A DNA stretch of 8,495 bases. Origin: Bacteroidales bacterium. Its GTDB lineage: Bacteria > Bacteroidota > Bacteroidia > Bacteroidales > UBA932. Under the pieces are notes generated by a model that saw only the letters and a program-made list of their open reading frames with translations, made no database searches and had not been told where the DNA came from. Both the position numbers and the translations under genes were made by a program. Positions within the stretch are counted from its first letter, which is position 1. Each line of letters opens with the position of its first letter. This document shows, piece after piece, positions 1 through 6,636 of the stretch. The stretch is taken from NCBI GenBank assembly GCA_017551215.1, contig JAFZMA010000209.1:1-8495 (forward strand), in the 5' to 3' direction.

Positions 1-39
1 AAAGATATAAAAATGGGCCCAATAGTTAAAAAATTTTGT

Positions 40-47
40 TATCTTTG
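40..47 (+). promoter_or_regulatory. Putative -7 promoter element for the GT5-like/DUF4270 unit
   Basis: TATCTTTG fits the Bacteroidetes -7 consensus TAnnTTTG exactly. Transcription would start near 53-55, only about ten bases before ATG 65, which supports ATG 65 as the ancestral start of the gene. No clear TTTG -33 element lies about 20 bases upstream, so the call rests on the -7 box and its position. Confidence 0.45.
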
Positions 48-64
48 CATAAACTATTTTACGG

Positions 65-151
65 ATGAAATAGCCTGTCAGGATTTTATACATAAGCTCA
101 GAGATAACTCCCTATGTTCCAGAGAGTCCCACAGCCATAGCCGGAAGGTTC
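65..151 (+). other. N-terminal coding extension of the GT5-like gene interrupted by TAG at codon 3
   Basis: The reading frame of the downstream gene continues upstream from ATG 152. It reads ATG (65), AAA, TAG (71-73), then PVRILYISSEITPYVPES and onward into the annotated protein. The stretch after the stop has the family's N-terminal pattern: a first beta strand (RILYIS), then SEITPY and PES, as in Bacteroides homologues that start MK-x-VLFI-x-EITPY. No ATG, GTG or TTG lies in frame between the TAG and 152. The stop is one base change from AAG, CAG or GAG, any of which would give a normal N-terminus. It may be a real nonsense mutation, a sequencing error, or a site where a non-canonical start (for example ATT 83) is used. 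What is seen is the frame and the stop; the ancestral start is inferred from family memory. Confidence 0.7.
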
Positions 152-892
152 ATGCCACAGGCCTCCCAGGAGAACGGAATGGAGATACGCTCGTTCATGC
201 CTAAATACGGCTGCATCAACGAACGCCGCAATCAGCTCCACGAGGTAATCAGGCTCTCCGGAATGAACATAGTTGTCAGCGATGTGGACAGGCCTCTCGT
301 AATCAAGGTGGCATCTATCCCACAGGCCCGCCTGCAGGTCTATTTCATAGAAAACGAGGATTATTTCAAGAGAAAATTCATCTTCCGCGATGAAAAAGAC
401 GCCTTCTTTGCAGACAACGATGAACGCGCCATTCTCTTTGCCCGCGGCGTGCTGGAAACCGTGAAAAAGCTCAGGTGGCAGCCAACCATAGTGCATTGCA
501 ACGGATGGCTGGCCAACCTCATCCCTATGTACCTCAAAAAAGCCTACAAGGCTGATCCTATATTCACAGACTGCAAGGTAATCGTCTCCCTCTACGACGA
601 AGTCAACAAGGAACGCTTCTCAAGCGGGTTTGCAAAGAAAGTTCTCACGGGCAACCTGAAGCCCGCGGACGCAGAGCTTCTGAACACTCCTACTGGCATA
701 AATCTTGCTAAACTTGCCGTCAAGTATGCAGATGGCGTAATTGTCGCCAGCCGCAATGTAGCCAAGGAAGTCCTGGATTTTGCGTCTAAGGAAAAAGTTC
801 CGACTCTTTCCTTTGCGGAAATCACGGAAGGCAACACGGCCGCATACACAAACAGATACATTAAGTTTTACGGAAAATTTTTGAAAGAGTAA
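152..892 (+). CDS. Single-domain glycogen/starch synthase-like protein (GT5 N-terminal domain)
   Basis: This resembles the N-terminal Rossmann-like domain of glycogen/starch synthase (family GT5) in the short form typical of Bacteroidales, about 270 residues. From ATG 152 it encodes 246 residues. With the upstream extension (after the TAG) it reaches about 271, matching the family. Family-typical stretches are INERRNQLHEVIRLSGMN at residues 22-39, NDERAI at 89-94, the helix ARGVLETVKKLRW at 97-109 and VHCNGW at 114-119. The C-terminal GT1-like catalytic half of true GlgA is absent, and the N-terminal ADP-glucose motif KxGG is replaced by sequence around PESPTAIAG. Synthase activity is therefore doubtful despite the usual product name. 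No signal peptide or membrane segment is seen, so it is cytoplasmic. Its stop overlaps the DUF4270 start (TAATG), implying translational coupling. ATG 152 is the first standard start in the open frame, but it would remove the first beta strand. Confidence 0.8.
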   Translation: MPQASQENGMEIRSFMPKYGCINERRNQLHEVIRLSGMNIVVSDVDRPLVIKVASIPQARLQVYFIENEDYFKRKFIFRDEKDAFFADNDERAILFARGVLETVKKLRWQPTIVHCNGWLANLIPMYLKKAYKADPIFTDCKVIVSLYDEVNKERFSSGFAKKVLTGNLKPADAELLNTPTGINLAKLAVKYADGVIVASRNVAKEVLDFASKEKVPTLSFAEITEGNTAAYTNRYIKFYGKFLKE

Positions 893-2298
893 TGCATTCA
901 AGATTTCGTGCAGTTGCCTTATCCATTACAATATCTCTGGCCGCAATGGCCACGTCATGCATAGACGTAGACAAGACACTCGGTGTCAACAACATACCTG
1001 ACGATCAAGCGCTTAAACTCCAGACTGCTACACTGCGTCTGCCTTTGCAGACCAAGATGCTGGACAGCCTTCAGAGCCTGAATACAAGCGCTGCAATTGT
1101 GGGAGCTATCCGCACGCCTGAGTTCGGTCTTACAACCCACAGTTTCGCCACCAACTTCTACCATTATTCCACAAAGAGCGTCAACCTGGGTAAAGACCGC
1201 AAGATCAAGCACGTCTATCTAACTTTCATGACATCTTCCACAACCACTATGGATGAAAGCCAGGTAGGACTTCCGCAAAACATCCATGTCTATCAGATGA
1301 ACAGAGTTGTAGACACCACATACAAATACAACTGCGACCTCAAAGATTCAGACTACATACATACTCCGATAGATACTAACGGAACAATATTCACAGCAGG
1401 AGACACTTTGAGAATCTGGCTCCGTAACAGTTTCGGACAAAAGATTCTGAGTGCTACCCAGAAAGAACTGGATTCCGCCAGTCTGTTCATGGACCGTTTC
1501 AAAGCCCTGCTTTTCACATGCGATGCTCCTGAAGACGGAACAAACGGCGGAAGAATCAATGTTTTCAGCACCACAGGCGCATACATCTATCTGACTTTCA
1601 ACTTCCAGCCTACCTGGAAAGAAGGCCTTGCCCGCAAAGACACCACCATAGTGCTTCCTATTGCAGACAACACATACACAATCAACTTCTCCACATACGA
1701 GACCAAGCCTCTGGAAAGTTCTGTTCCGCAGGAATATCTTTACGTTGAGGGCATTGGCGGAATCAAAGCATACGTGAATCCTCTGGATATGAAGGACACC
1801 ATAGACAAATGGATTTCCAAGAACGGATATGACCCGAAGAAGCTTGTTATATGCAAGGCTACCTACAAGCTTCCGTTCGTTACGGACAATTCCACGGTGG
1901 ATTTCATTAACAGATATTTTCCGGCAACCCTTTATCCTCATTGCAAGGAAAAGGATACCAGCTCCTATTACTACTACGCCCCTCTGGAGGATGTCTATTC
2001 CATCGGCAACGATGCAGGAACCGTGAACAGGTCTCTAAGCTGCTACATGGGAGACATTTCCAGCACCATTCAAAAGCTTTGCAACAACGACAGGGCAGAC
2101 ATTGCGGCCAACTGGAAGAAATATGCCATGTGGTTTACTCCGGTACTGGAAAACTCCACAAGCAGCTACTATTCTTCCACCACAACCACAACCTACGCCA
2201 TCGAACGTTCATCCTACTCCATCGGTAAGCTAAACGGTCCGCTGCACGCCAACTATCCAACCATAGAGCTTGTATTCGCCCTCCTGAACGACGAATAA
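892..2298 (+). CDS. DUF4270 family lipoprotein
   Basis: The 468-residue product opens with a type II signal peptide: basic MHSRFR, a hydrophobic run and a lipobox AMATSC with the lipidated Cys at residue 23. The following IDVDK places acidic residues just after the Cys, as in Bacteroidetes surface-export signals, so display on the outer surface is possible but unproven. Typical DUF4270 marks are the early LPLQT/LDSL region, a 'T...G...D..FG' N-terminal half rich in beta strands, and YVEGIGGIKAYV around residues 284-294 near the middle. The rest is Ser/Thr/Tyr-rich and has no enzyme motif. DUF4270 has no assigned function. The start overlaps the stop of the GT5-like gene by one base, and this pairing recurs in Bacteroidales (from memory). 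No canonical terminator follows directly; the nearest hairpins are at 2318-2332 and 2474-2509. Confidence 0.88.
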   Translation: MHSRFRAVALSITISLAAMATSCIDVDKTLGVNNIPDDQALKLQTATLRLPLQTKMLDSLQSLNTSAAIVGAIRTPEFGLTTHSFATNFYHYSTKSVNLGKDRKIKHVYLTFMTSSTTTMDESQVGLPQNIHVYQMNRVVDTTYKYNCDLKDSDYIHTPIDTNGTIFTAGDTLRIWLRNSFGQKILSATQKELDSASLFMDRFKALLFTCDAPEDGTNGGRINVFSTTGAYIYLTFNFQPTWKEGLARKDTTIVLPIADNTYTINFSTYETKPLESSVPQEYLYVEGIGGIKAYVNPLDMKDTIDKWISKNGYDPKKLVICKATYKLPFVTDNSTVDFINRYFPATLYPHCKEKDTSSYYYYAPLEDVYSIGNDAGTVNRSLSCYMGDISSTIQKLCNNDRADIAANWKKYAMWFTPVLENSTSSYYSSTTTTTYAIERSSYSIGKLNGPLHANYPTIELVFALLNDE

Positions 2299-2355
2299 CC
2301 TCCGTTCCCTAAACACCGCAAGCCCTACTTGCCTCACAACGCCTGCACAAGCTCT

Positions 2356-2465
2356 GCAAGGTGAAGTATTGGCCTCGTGCGACCGCAAGATAAATTGTCG
2401 CTCCATCTACGGCTGCAAGACAAACTGCCAGCTCTGACCTGCAAGGCAAACCGCTGATCTTCAGC
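2356..2465. repeat. Degenerate tandem repeat, about four copies of 26-30 bases
   Basis: The core GCAAG followed by a purine recurs at 2356, 2385, 2415 and 2441, giving spacings of 29, 30 and 26 bases. Copies two to four also share the flank (C/T)AAA(C/T)(T/C)G(C/T)C, as in GCAAGATAAATTGTCGC and GCAAGACAAACTGCC. The copies are too divergent and too close together to be a CRISPR array. They may be the decayed remains of a short tandem repeat. Confidence 0.4.
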
Positions 2466-2473
2466 TAATTGCT

Positions 2474-2509
2474 GATATTAACCTACCTGTTTTTCAGTAG
2501 GTTCATATC
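2474..2509. repeat. Long interrupted hairpin in the intergenic region
   Basis: Inverted arms GATAT (2474-2478), ACCTA (2481-2485) and CTG (2487-2489) pair with CAG (2495-2497), TAGGT (2498-2502) and ATATC (2505-2509). The loop is TTTTT, with a 2-base internal loop and a single C bulge. It lies 176 bases after the DUF4270 stop. It has no 3' U tract on either strand, so it is not a standard intrinsic terminator. It could instead be an RNA processing or stability structure. Confidence 0.5.
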
Positions 2510-2736
2510 AACAACACGCTGACAATAAGGATATTACCTTGCAGAAGTATTTCTATGTTCATATTGCGAGGCTGCAAGCCCTTGGAGAATGCTAGACAGC
2601 CGTATGCTTGCATGTCCTTCACAGCCACTACTGCCGTTCAGAGAAGCCTGGCAGATGTCAAGATGCCTTCCGCTTCGCTTCATCTGCAAGCCTCTCTGCA
2701 CTGAACATCAAAGAGATGTGCTTAGACCGTTCTGTT

Positions 2737-2923
2737 CTCCTCAGCAGACAGCAGATGCTGCTGAAAGGCGTGCCCACCCCCGGGCACGGGAAGGGGGAGG
2801 GACCGGAGCGAGCAAAGCGAGCGGAGTCCTCTCAGCGGCAGTCTGCCCGTCGCTGAGGAGCGGAGAGCATGGGAATGCTCCGCGCTGAGAAGCGGAAGAC
2901 AATTTTCGGCGCTGAGGAGCGGA
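2737..2923. repeat. GC-rich cluster of direct and inverted GCTGAGGAG repeats
   Basis: CGCTGAGGAGCGGA occurs at 2851-2864 and 2910-2923, with a one-base variant (CGCTGAGAAGCGGA) at 2883-2896. The core is inverted at 2737-2745 (CTCCTCAGC). A related inverted copy, CTCAGCG at 2831-2837, can pair perfectly with CGCTGAG at 2851-2857. Between and around these lie more hairpins: CAGCAG/CTGCTG (2749-2763), GTGCCC/GGGCAC (2770-2787) and GAGCAT/ATGCTC (2865-2880, extended by GCG/CGC at 2860-2862 and 2881-2883). AGCGAGC is directly repeated at 2807-2813 and 2816-2822. The block is visibly more GC-rich than the sequence on either side. It looks like a REP-like or mosaic intergenic repeat; no terminal target duplication was identified. 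Confidence 0.55.
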
Positions 2924-2952
2924 GGGCTGCGCAATGCTAATCGCGGAAGAGC

Positions 2953-2982
2953 AAAAAAAGGGATGCACGTGGCATCCCTTTT
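2953..2982. terminator. Bidirectional intrinsic terminator
   Basis: GGGATGC (2960-2966) pairs perfectly with GCATCCC (2972-2978) around a 5-base loop ACGTG. The stem is lengthened by AAAA/TTTT at 2956-2959 and 2979-2982. Read on the minus strand it ends in seven T residues (2953-2959) and lies 26 bases after the receptor stop codon, an ideal place to end that transcript. On the plus strand it is followed by TTTTCGTGTTT, so it may also stop readthrough from the DUF4270 side. Confidence 0.85.
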
Positions 2983-3008
2983 CGTGTTTGCTTAAGACTG
3001 CGTTCTTC

Positions 3009-6000
3009 TTAGAAGAGGAGTCTCAGACCGAACATCATTCCCCAGGTAGAGCTTGTAGAAACAGTCTTCTTCCAGGAGTTTGCGCTGTAGAAGTTCTCTA
3101 TTACGCTCATTGGATCGTTAGCAGTTGCGCTGGCATTGAGCCTGAACTTAGGCACGCCACCGGTGTTGTTAACGAAGGTCAGAGGACGGAGATTGTCGTA
3201 GCTCTGGTTGGTCATGCTCTTGTATGCACCCCACTTCTTGTTCAGAAGGTTACCAACGTTCACGATATCCAGGCTGGCCTGGAGGGTGAATCTGCGGTTA
3301 GTTCCGAAGTTGGAGAAGATATCCTGCATGATCTTGAAATCCCATCTGTTGTGCCAAGGAGCAACGTATGAGAATCTCTTTGCATACTGTCCCTTGTGCT
3401 TGCGCAGATACTTGGTGTCGTTAACATACTGCCAGAAAGCGGACTGAGCCAATGAAGCAGGAACTGTAACCTTATGGGTAACACCTGTATTGTCCTTCCA
3501 GTTGTAAGTGTAGTCAACGAACTCGATATCTTTAGGATTTCCAGGAATGTACATCAGGTCGGCAGTGTAACCGTCCTTGTTCATGTCGTTGGAATATGTC
3601 CAGTTGCATCTTCCCTGTGCTGCACCAGTGTAGAGGAGGGAAACGGTGGTTGCAAAATGCTTTGCCCACTCGAACCTGTAAGACACGTTACCTACAACTC
3701 TGTGAGGAACAGCAAAGTTGGAGTAGCTGAGCTCAGGATCGTTGAGGTAATTGATAACAGGGTTGGAGCTCCAAGCGGAGGCTGCGGTGGAACCAGGGTT
3801 GGAAGTAACATCCTTAGCAATGGTGTAAGTGTAAGCAATGCTTCCGCTGAAACCTCTGCTTGCATTCTTTGTCAGCTGTGCAGTCAGAGAGTTCTGGAAT
3901 CCCTTGCTGGTGTTGGTCAGCAACATTGCGCTACCAACGCCGGCGTTAATCTTCTGGGTTGTCCAGTAAGGCCTGTTGTCTGAACCTGTGTAGTAACCTA
4001 CCGGATACTCCATGTTGATGTTCTTCTGCATAACGGCGTTGATATCCTTAGAGTAGATTTCCTCCAGGGTAAATACCATGTTGTAAGGAAGCTCAAAGTC
4101 AACGGCTATATTGCTTCTCCAAACCTGTGGCATGCGGAACTTCTTGTCAACCTCGCAAAGGGCAGGGTTGCTAGGAAGCTTGCCAGGAGTTGTTGGAAGA
4201 AGAGTAGGATTAGCGTCTATCGTCTTGCGGAAATCAGGGTTGAACTTGATTCCATTGTCTGCCAGAGTCTTGACAGATGTGATGGTAACCTCAGGAGACT
4301 GAATCATACCAGAACCGTTAGGCTGGTTGGTAAACCATACGAATGGAAGGAATCCTGTGAACAGACCTGTACCTCCACGAACCTGGATACTGCGGTCTCC
4401 GAGAACATCCCAGTTGAAACCGATTCTTGGAGAAACGGCTATTCTGCTCTTAGGCCACTTGCCGCTCTCGATGCTGTAGTTCTTGTCTGCGGTTCCCAAT
4501 CCGTAGTGATCGTTCCACTTGTTGTTCCACTTGTTGAACTTGTAAGCGTCTACCTCCGCATTGGTGGCAAGATCGTTCAGATAAAGAGGAAGCTCTCCTC
4601 TGATACCGTAAGTCAGCTTGAAGTTATCTGAAGGCTTCCACTCGTCCTGAGCGTACAGGGAAACCATTCCGAATGTCAGCTCAACGCCAGGCATCTCACC
4701 TGCCTGGTAAGCATACTGGAGACCGAATGAGGTAGGAGTTGCACCAGCATAGAATGCTTCCATACCGTCTGCATACTTGATTCCGGTTGCAGGGTCTACA
4801 GTATTGTTGTAGTCATACCTGTAGTAAGAAGTACCCTCTCTCATGTAGTTGTTCTTGAAGTAGAGCTGGTCATAACCTGCACCAACGGTGATATTGTGAG
4901 CGCCGAGGGAGAATGTCAGGTTATCCTTGAAAGTGAGGGTGTTGTTCTTTACATCATTGTTATAGGAGAAGAGCTCGTATCCGAATGACATGTACTGGTC
5001 ACCGCCTTTGTAGATATCAACGAACGGGAAGATGTCTGAATCGGAAGTTCTCTTGTCCTCAATCATGGTATAGGAAGCCAGGAAGTTGTTGGAAACCTTG
5101 CCCCAGTTGGAGTTCAACTCGGCGGTGATGCTTCTAACTGTATTCTCAAAGCCGTACCATGCGTTCTGGAAAGAAACTGCCTGTGCAGAGCTTCTGCCGG
5201 ATCCTCTTGTACCAGGAGCGGAAGTAGAGTTTGTCAAAGCGTCTGAAGTTCCTACAACCTCGTTATAACGGAGGGTGAACTTGCTGGCCTTGCTGATGTT
5301 CCAGTCTATTCTTGCAAGAATCTTGTGGTTCTTCTCCTCAAAGTTGCGGAAGTTCTGGTAAGGACCAGCCTCGTATCCGTAAGTGGTAAGCAGATAGTCG
5401 TGCATCCTCTGAAGGTCAGAAACCAAGGTTCTGGAAGTCTTTGTAGATGCGTCTGCGGTTCCGCTTGTGCCTGGCTCCCAAGCACCTGAAGGCTTGGTGG
5501 TCTTTTCCATCTCACCGCTTATGAAGAAGAACAGCTTATCCTTGATGATAGGGCCACCGAGGGTAACGCCAAAGGTCTGAGACTTGGAATCGTGAGCGCC
5601 TGCAACCTTGCTGTTGCCCACCTTCTCTCCTGTGAAGGATTTAGGCCTGAAATAGGTGTATACGCTACCGGTGAAGTGGTTTGTACCGCTCTTGGTAACT
5701 GCATTGATGGAAGCACCGGTGAACTGGCTCTGACGAATATCGAACGGAGCAAGATTAACCGTGATTTCCTCGATAGCGTCCAGTGCGATTGGCTGTGCCT
5801 GTCCGCCAGGGAGAATCTGGGTGGTGCTAAGACCAAAGTTGTTGTTGAAAGCGGCACCGTCTATAGTTACGGTGTTCATTCTGTTGTCCCTACCGCCGAA
5901 GGAAGTTCCGTTGGCCTGAGGAGTCAACTTGGTGAAATCGGTGATACCCCTGCTGATAGATGGGAGCTGACGGAGCTGGGCAGTGCTGATGTTGGTGGAA

Positions 6001-6413
6001 GCACCATCCTTGTCGGAGTTCAGCATTGGATTTACTACACCGCCTTTTACAACGATAGCGTCCAAAGCCACAGCCTGCTCTGCCATAGTGATGTTGCGGA
6101 CGAAGTTCTCACCCAGTTTCAGGTAAGCTCCGTCTGTCTTTGCATCTGCATAGCCAAGAAGAGTTGCTGTTACTTCATAAGGACCGCCGACTCTCATGTT
6201 AGGGATACGGTAATTACCGTTGTTGTCGGTGATAGAGTAGTACTTTGTTCCAGAAGGTGTGTGGGTAGCCACAACAGTGGCGCCTGCGACAGCACTTCCG
6301 TCCTTTTCAGTTACCTTGCCGCTCATAGAGGATGTGGTTACCTGAGCGTAAACGCTGGAAGCAACGAACATGCTTATAACCAACAAGGTAAACAGCTTGA
6401 TTGTTTTTCTCAT
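3009..6413 (-). CDS. TonB-dependent outer-membrane receptor, Oar-like, with carboxypeptidase-regulatory-like domain
   Basis: The 1134-residue product is complete. Its signal peptide is MRKT plus a hydrophobic run, with likely cleavage after VYA at residue 23. A carboxypeptidase-regulatory-like beta-sandwich spans about 31-110 (SGKVTEKDGSAVAGATV, DNNGNYRIPNM). A TonB-box-like segment ALDAIVV follows at about 117-122, then the plug domain at about 137-245 (QLPSISRGITDF, VTIDGAAFNN, EITVNLAPFDIR, SINAVTKSGTN). The remainder is a beta barrel ending in an aromatic Phe (GLRLLF), the usual signal for outer-membrane insertion. NAVTKSGTNHFTGSVY and the overall size fit the Oar family rather than SusC, and no SusD-like partner is visible. 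The substrate is unknown. Oar-type receptors elsewhere have been linked to import or to protein export. ATG 6413 is chosen because the signal peptide begins exactly there. The gene stands alone between its own promoter and terminator. Confidence 0.93.
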   Translation of the reverse strand: MRKTIKLFTLLVISMFVASSVYAQVTTSSMSGKVTEKDGSAVAGATVVATHTPSGTKYYSITDNNGNYRIPNMRVGGPYEVTATLLGYADAKTDGAYLKLGENFVRNITMAEQAVALDAIVVKGGVVNPMLNSDKDGASTNISTAQLRQLPSISRGITDFTKLTPQANGTSFGGRDNRMNTVTIDGAAFNNNFGLSTTQILPGGQAQPIALDAIEEITVNLAPFDIRQSQFTGASINAVTKSGTNHFTGSVYTYFRPKSFTGEKVGNSKVAGAHDSKSQTFGVTLGGPIIKDKLFFFISGEMEKTTKPSGAWEPGTSGTADASTKTSRTLVSDLQRMHDYLLTTYGYEAGPYQNFRNFEEKNHKILARIDWNISKASKFTLRYNEVVGTSDALTNSTSAPGTRGSGRSSAQAVSFQNAWYGFENTVRSITAELNSNWGKVSNNFLASYTMIEDKRTSDSDIFPFVDIYKGGDQYMSFGYELFSYNNDVKNNTLTFKDNLTFSLGAHNITVGAGYDQLYFKNNYMREGTSYYRYDYNNTVDPATGIKYADGMEAFYAGATPTSFGLQYAYQAGEMPGVELTFGMVSLYAQDEWKPSDNFKLTYGIRGELPLYLNDLATNAEVDAYKFNKWNNKWNDHYGLGTADKNYSIESGKWPKSRIAVSPRIGFNWDVLGDRSIQVRGGTGLFTGFLPFVWFTNQPNGSGMIQSPEVTITSVKTLADNGIKFNPDFRKTIDANPTLLPTTPGKLPSNPALCEVDKKFRMPQVWRSNIAVDFELPYNMVFTLEEIYSKDINAVMQKNINMEYPVGYYTGSDNRPYWTTQKINAGVGSAMLLTNTSKGFQNSLTAQLTKNASRGFSGSIAYTYTIAKDVTSNPGSTAASAWSSNPVINYLNDPELSYSNFAVPHRVVGNVSYRFEWAKHFATTVSLLYTGAAQGRCNWTYSNDMNKDGYTADLMYIPGNPKDIEFVDYTYNWKDNTGVTHKVTVPASLAQSAFWQYVNDTKYLRKHKGQYAKRFSYVAPWHNRWDFKIMQDIFSNFGTNRRFTLQASLDIVNVGNLLNKKWGAYKSMTNQSYDNLRPLTFVNNTGGVPKFRLNASATANDPMSVIENFYSANSWKKTVSTSSTWGMMFGLRLLF

Positions 6414-6458
6414 AAGAATTAAAAATATAAGGTTTTTTGATGTTTCTCAAATCCGCTG

Positions 6459-6493
6459 CGAAAATACAAAATGCCAAAGACATTCCCAACAAA
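6459..6493 (-). promoter_or_regulatory. Putative promoter of the TonB-dependent receptor gene
   Basis: On the minus strand, TATTTTCG (6466 down to 6459) resembles the -7 consensus TAnnTTTG with one mismatch. A TTTGTTG sequence (6493 down to 6487) lies about 20 bases upstream, as expected for the -33 element. Transcription would start near 6452, leaving about 38 bases of AT-rich leader before ATG 6413. Confidence 0.4.
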
Positions 6494-6536
6494 CTTTCAC
6501 CGAAAAAAATCTGTTTTTGAAATAAGTTTGTTTTTG

Positions 6537-6568
6537 TTTGCTTGATGTATAAAAATATGATATTTTTG
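6537..6568 (+). promoter_or_regulatory. Promoter of metK
   Basis: TTTG (6537-6540), a spacer of exactly 20 bases and TATTTTTG (6561-6568) give a perfect match to the Bacteroidetes sigma-ABfr form TTTG-N(19-21)-TAnnTTTG. The predicted transcript starts near 6574-6576, leaving a leader of about 137 bases before metK that begins just upstream of the riboswitch-like element. Confidence 0.7.
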
Positions 6569-6585
6569 CCGCCGATTACACATAA

Positions 6586-6636
6586 CGGTGGACAGATTTG
6601 ACTGCTTGCAACCACAATAAAAAATGCTAAAACGAG
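6586..6636 (+). promoter_or_regulatory. SAM-II-like riboswitch in the metK leader
   Basis: The conserved blocks of the SAM-II (metA motif, H-type pseudoknot) riboswitch appear in order with near-family spacing. A P1 5' arm GUGG (6588-6591) is followed by GAUUUG (6595-6600), UUGCA (6606-6610), the P1 3' arm CCAC (6612-6615), an A-rich L3 (6616-6625) and GCUAAA (6626-6631). The core pseudoknot can form as UUGC (6606-6609) with GC-U-AA (6626-6630), leaving U6628 unpaired where the family contacts SAM. Compared from memory with the Sargasso metX SAM-II RNA, the GAUUU-to-UUGCA spacing differs by one base and the P1-to-GCUAAA spacing by one base. Weak points are a P1 of only four pairs, three extra bases before GAUUU, and a poor outer P2 helix. 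SAM binding would be expected to lower metK expression. The core lies about 80 bases from the metK start, so simple occlusion of the metK start site is not obvious. Confidence 0.68.

Larger units (their letters stand above)
2299..2952. other. Long intergenic region without a credible gene; repeats and hairpins
   Basis: These 654 bases separate the DUF4270 gene from the terminator of the convergent receptor gene. The open frames inside it are short, overlap one another on both strands, and give low-complexity Arg/Ser/Leu/Pro-rich peptides with no family resemblance. I see no gene here. A small hairpin (GCAAG/CTTGC, 2318-2332) lies just after the DUF4270 stop. Next come a degenerate tandem repeat (2356-2465), a long hairpin (2474-2509) and an inverted pair GCAGATG/CATCTGC at 2651-2657 and 2681-2687. 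The region ends with a GC-rich repeat cluster (2737-2923). It could hold a degraded gene, an intergenic repeat element or an unrecognised small RNA. Confidence 0.7.

Noticed and set aside
1..7. Possible minus-strand -7 box (TATCTTT) for a divergent gene left of the window
   Set aside because: The eighth base lies outside the window and no TTTG element is found at the right distance. In Bacteroides panC often lies upstream of this gene, but none of it is visible here.
13..204. 63-residue plus-strand open frame upstream of and overlapping the GT5-like gene
   Set aside because: It is in a different frame from the conserved N-terminal sequence starting after position 73 and overlaps the promoter box. 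It has no features of its own.
65..892. Genome-wide reassignment of TAG to an amino acid
   Set aside because: Only one in-frame TAG occurs across about 2,900 codons of conserved genes here, which is too few for a reassigned codon in ordinary use. A local mutation, error or alternative start is simpler.
2356..2465. CRISPR array
   Set aside because: The spaced GCAAG motif is only a few conserved bases, units are contiguous without unique spacers of constant length, and no cas gene is nearby.
2589..2968. Several overlapping 70-99 residue open frames on both strands in the intergenic region
   Set aside because: The products are Arg/Ser/Leu/Pro-rich, mutually overlapping and driven by the GC-rich repeats. 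There is no start context or family resemblance.
5592..6422. 276-residue plus-strand open frame antisense to the receptor N-terminus
   Set aside because: It is the shadow of the receptor gene, whose signal peptide, regulatory-like domain and plug motifs are unmistakable on the minus strand. The antisense product has no recognisable family features.
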